Of a DNA stretch of 33,475 nucleotides, positions 32,367-33,475 are shown piece after piece. The stretch's first letter is position 1, and every line of letters starts with the position of its first letter. Source of the stretch: a bacterium (lineage in GTDB: Bacteria > Bdellovibrionota > UBA1018); the NCBI GenBank assembly GCA_019751945.1, contig JAIEMT010000012.1, positions 1 through 33,475 of the forward strand. The letters run 5' to 3'. Position numbers and translations under genes: made by a program. Under the pieces are notes generated by a model that worked only from the letters and a program-made list of their open reading frames with translations, had not been told where the DNA came from and searched no databases.

Positions 32367-32393
32367 CCCGAACCCCTTTTCAAACACGACCCT

Positions 32394-32412
32394 ATACTTA
32401 AATAAGATCTAT
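32394..32412. promoter_or_regulatory. AT-rich near-palindrome upstream of the lipoprotein cluster
   Basis: A near-palindrome around AGATCT with flanking AAATA/ATTTAA arms lies about 30-45 bp upstream of the cluster start, with TTGCAT further upstream at about 32420-32425 as a possible -35. It is placed like a promoter/operator, but no clean -10 is present. Confidence 0.25.
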
Positions 32413-32594
32413 TTAAAAAAATGCAAGAACTGTGCGCACTTACCTCTTTTTTCACGCGCAAACTGCCTAAACTTCAGACTGTTTTGGGAAATTCAAAACC
32501 CAAGACAATCCAGTTTCTTATCGGCAACACCCACTAGAAAGTAGACAGTTCGAACAAAAGGAAATGACGTAGTGTGTTGTGGTGAGGCGAGTTT

Positions 32595-32613
32595 TTGACC
32601 AGGATCTGGTCAA
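32595..32613. promoter_or_regulatory. Perfect 8-bp-arm palindrome TTGACCAG-GAT-CTGGTCAA
   Basis: A 19-bp palindrome with perfect 8-bp arms, 15 bp past the stop of the small lipoprotein gene. A looser TGAC-N7-GTCA palindrome sits beside it at 32616-32630. On the minus strand the hairpin is followed by AAAA, not T, so it is a poor intrinsic terminator. It could be an operator or a U-tract-less terminator for the gene ending at 32628. Confidence 0.4.
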
Positions 32614-32627
32614 GGTGACATTTATGG

Positions 32628-33152
32628 TCAGTACAGTTCGATTTTTTGAATCGCGGCCGAGAGTTCTTTGACGCTCTGATTGGGAAAGAGGATTTCGAGC
32701 GTGGCGATCGGCACCGGTTTAAACGAGAACGTGTAGTTCAAGCTGTATTGCGACAAGTAGGAGAGTGAAGTCTGATGTGTGCCATTGGATGTGATGGCAA
32801 ACGTTTCGTTTTCAAATTCGGTGACGAAGTCATGATCGAAAGTGATGAGTGCATTGCTCACGCCCGTGGCAGCGAGTTTGCCGCAACGTTTTTGAAGTAT
32901 CTTTGCGAGCTCAGGATCCAGCTGGCCATGTGATAAAAACGGCTGACCGATTGCGGCTTCGTAATAAGGCTTCGAATCTTTCTTCTCTCCAACAACAATC
33001 AGCTTTTCTTTGATTAAAACCTTGCAGCGGTTCGGATGAGTTTCATCTTTGTCAGCGGCCTTGAAATTCTTGCGTGCAGTTTTGCAGGCAGGGGCTGCTA
33101 CAGCCAGTGTCAGGGCTAGGATGAGAGAGGCGGCGATTCGCTTGAGCTTCAT
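32628..33152 (-). CDS. Small lipoprotein of unknown function
   Basis: A 174-residue protein with signal peptide MKLKRIAASLILALTLAVAAPAC. The lipobox APAC (Cys23) is slightly unusual because Pro precedes the small residue, but the overall shape fits lipidation. The mature part begins with Lys/Arg-rich sequence and holds two more cysteines (NRCKVL, KRCGKL). It continues with a beta-rich C-terminal half (ALITFDHDFVTEFENETFAITS, LNYTFSFKPVPIATLEILF). No family is recognised. Its ATG lies 2 bp after the HNH gene stop, so it is probably co-transcribed with it. Confidence 0.65.
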   Translation of the reverse strand: MKLKRIAASLILALTLAVAAPACKTARKNFKAADKDETHPNRCKVLIKEKLIVVGEKKDSKPYYEAAIGQPFLSHGQLDPELAKILQKRCGKLAATGVSNALITFDHDFVTEFENETFAITSNGTHQTSLSYLSQYSLNYTFSFKPVPIATLEILFPNQSVKELSAAIQKIELY

Positions 33153-33154
33153 AG

Positions 33155-33475
33155 CTATCCTCTACCCAGATTTTGCGGATTGGGCAAGATGCGGTAATGC
33201 AAGAGTTGATGATGGCCCCTGCAAAGGAGGGTGAGGTTCTCCAGCGTTGTTTCCCCTCCCTGTGACAAGGGATTCTTATGATGGATATCGAGCCAGCGCC
33301 TTTCAGTGCAGCGCTTGCCTTGCGTGATATGGGTACACTGCGCCTGATCTCGTTTTTGAACGGCGTGGTGGAGATGTGCTGGAATGACTCGGGGATTCTT
33401 GTTCACTCGCGCCGGAGTGTGTTTGGAAAGTCCCAAAAATTGACGATGATTCTCGTAGGGATGTCTCAGATCATT
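33155..33475 (-). CDS. HNH endonuclease, C-terminal part (5' end outside the window)
   Basis: The C-terminal 106 residues or so of an HNH nuclease; the frame stays open to the window edge, 13 codons beyond the first possible internal start (TTG at 33436). The HNH fold is clear: a basic lead (VIPAHLHHAVQKRDQ), a Cys pair (QCTHI...KRC), the catalytic DIHH, the Asn in LENLTLL and the final His in CRGHHQ. The segment LSKHTPARV just before the domain is the part duplicated at 49-76. Such solitary HNH genes occur in multiple copies in Bdellovibrio-like genomes and may be mobile or toxin-like; the role here cannot be told. Confidence 0.85.
   Translation of the reverse strand, partial: NDLRHPYENHRQFLGLSKHTPARVNKNPRVIPAHLHHAVQKRDQAQCTHITQGKRCTERRWLDIHHKNPLSQGGETTLENLTLLCRGHHQLLHYRILPNPQNLGRG
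33405..33432 (-). repeat. 28-bp repeat inside the HNH gene, partner of 49-76
   Basis: The minus-strand sequence matches 49-76 at 27 of 28 positions and is read in the same frame (LSKHTPARV) in both places. The two copies face each other across the whole window. Confidence 0.6.

Overview
The window looks like chromosomal DNA of a Gram-negative bacterium with a double membrane and many lipoproteins. It is most likely a member of the Bdellovibrionota (Oligoflexia) or a related former deltaproteobacterium. Three things suggest this: a Myxococcus/Bdellovibrio-type gliding-motility (Agl/Glt) gene set, an HNH endonuclease of a type I associate with Bdellovibrio-like genomes, and frequent TTG/GTG starts. 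The assignment is inference. No tRNA, rRNA, CRISPR array or complete insertion sequence was seen.

Layout. (1) 1-602: gene-poor left edge. It holds a 28-bp copy of a sequence that recurs inverted inside the HNH gene at the right edge, then two tandem NrdR-box-like palindromes and a leader of four consecutive hairpins. (2) 603-3923 (+): nrdJ, an adenosylcobalamin-dependent class II ribonucleotide reductase. (3) 3920-19540 (-): a 14-gene, almost gapless operon read right to left from a good sigma70-type promoter at 19602-19630. The order is TolQ/AglR-like motor protein, two TolR/AglQ/AglS-like proteins, a long periplasmic TPR protein, a 102-residue exported protein, an inner-membrane AgmX/PglI (GltG/GltJ)-type transducer, an Ig-like lipoprotein, an outer-membrane beta-barrel, a second TPR protein, four paralogous von Willebrand A (VWA) lipoproteins, and an RluA-family pseudouridine synthase. 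(4) 19634-20695 (-): a separate lipoprotein gene, divergent from a signal-peptide protein of unknown function at 20922-22115 (+). (5) 22119-22247: a long imperfect inverted repeat that looks like the terminator of the next cluster. (6) 22246-32366 (-): a cluster of four large surface-type lipoproteins, comprising a 354-residue lipoprotein, a 1463-residue kelch-repeat lipoprotein and two paralogous cysteine-rich lipoproteins. (7) 32628-33475 (-): a small lipoprotein and the C-terminal part of an HNH endonuclease that runs off the window.

How the genes may work together. The 1 TolQ + 2 TolR composition matches the AglR-AglQ-AglS proton-driven motor of Myxococcus gliding. The transducer, TPR proteins and beta-barrel match the Glt trans-envelope scaffold. 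The known gliding adhesin of Myxococcus, CglB, is itself a VWA-domain outer-membrane lipoprotein. The simplest reading is therefore a complete motor-to-adhesin apparatus in one operon, with the adhesin expanded to four tandem copies that each keep the MIDAS metal site. This is the most interesting system in the window. The kelch/Cys-rich lipoprotein cluster is a second candidate surface system with no assignable function.
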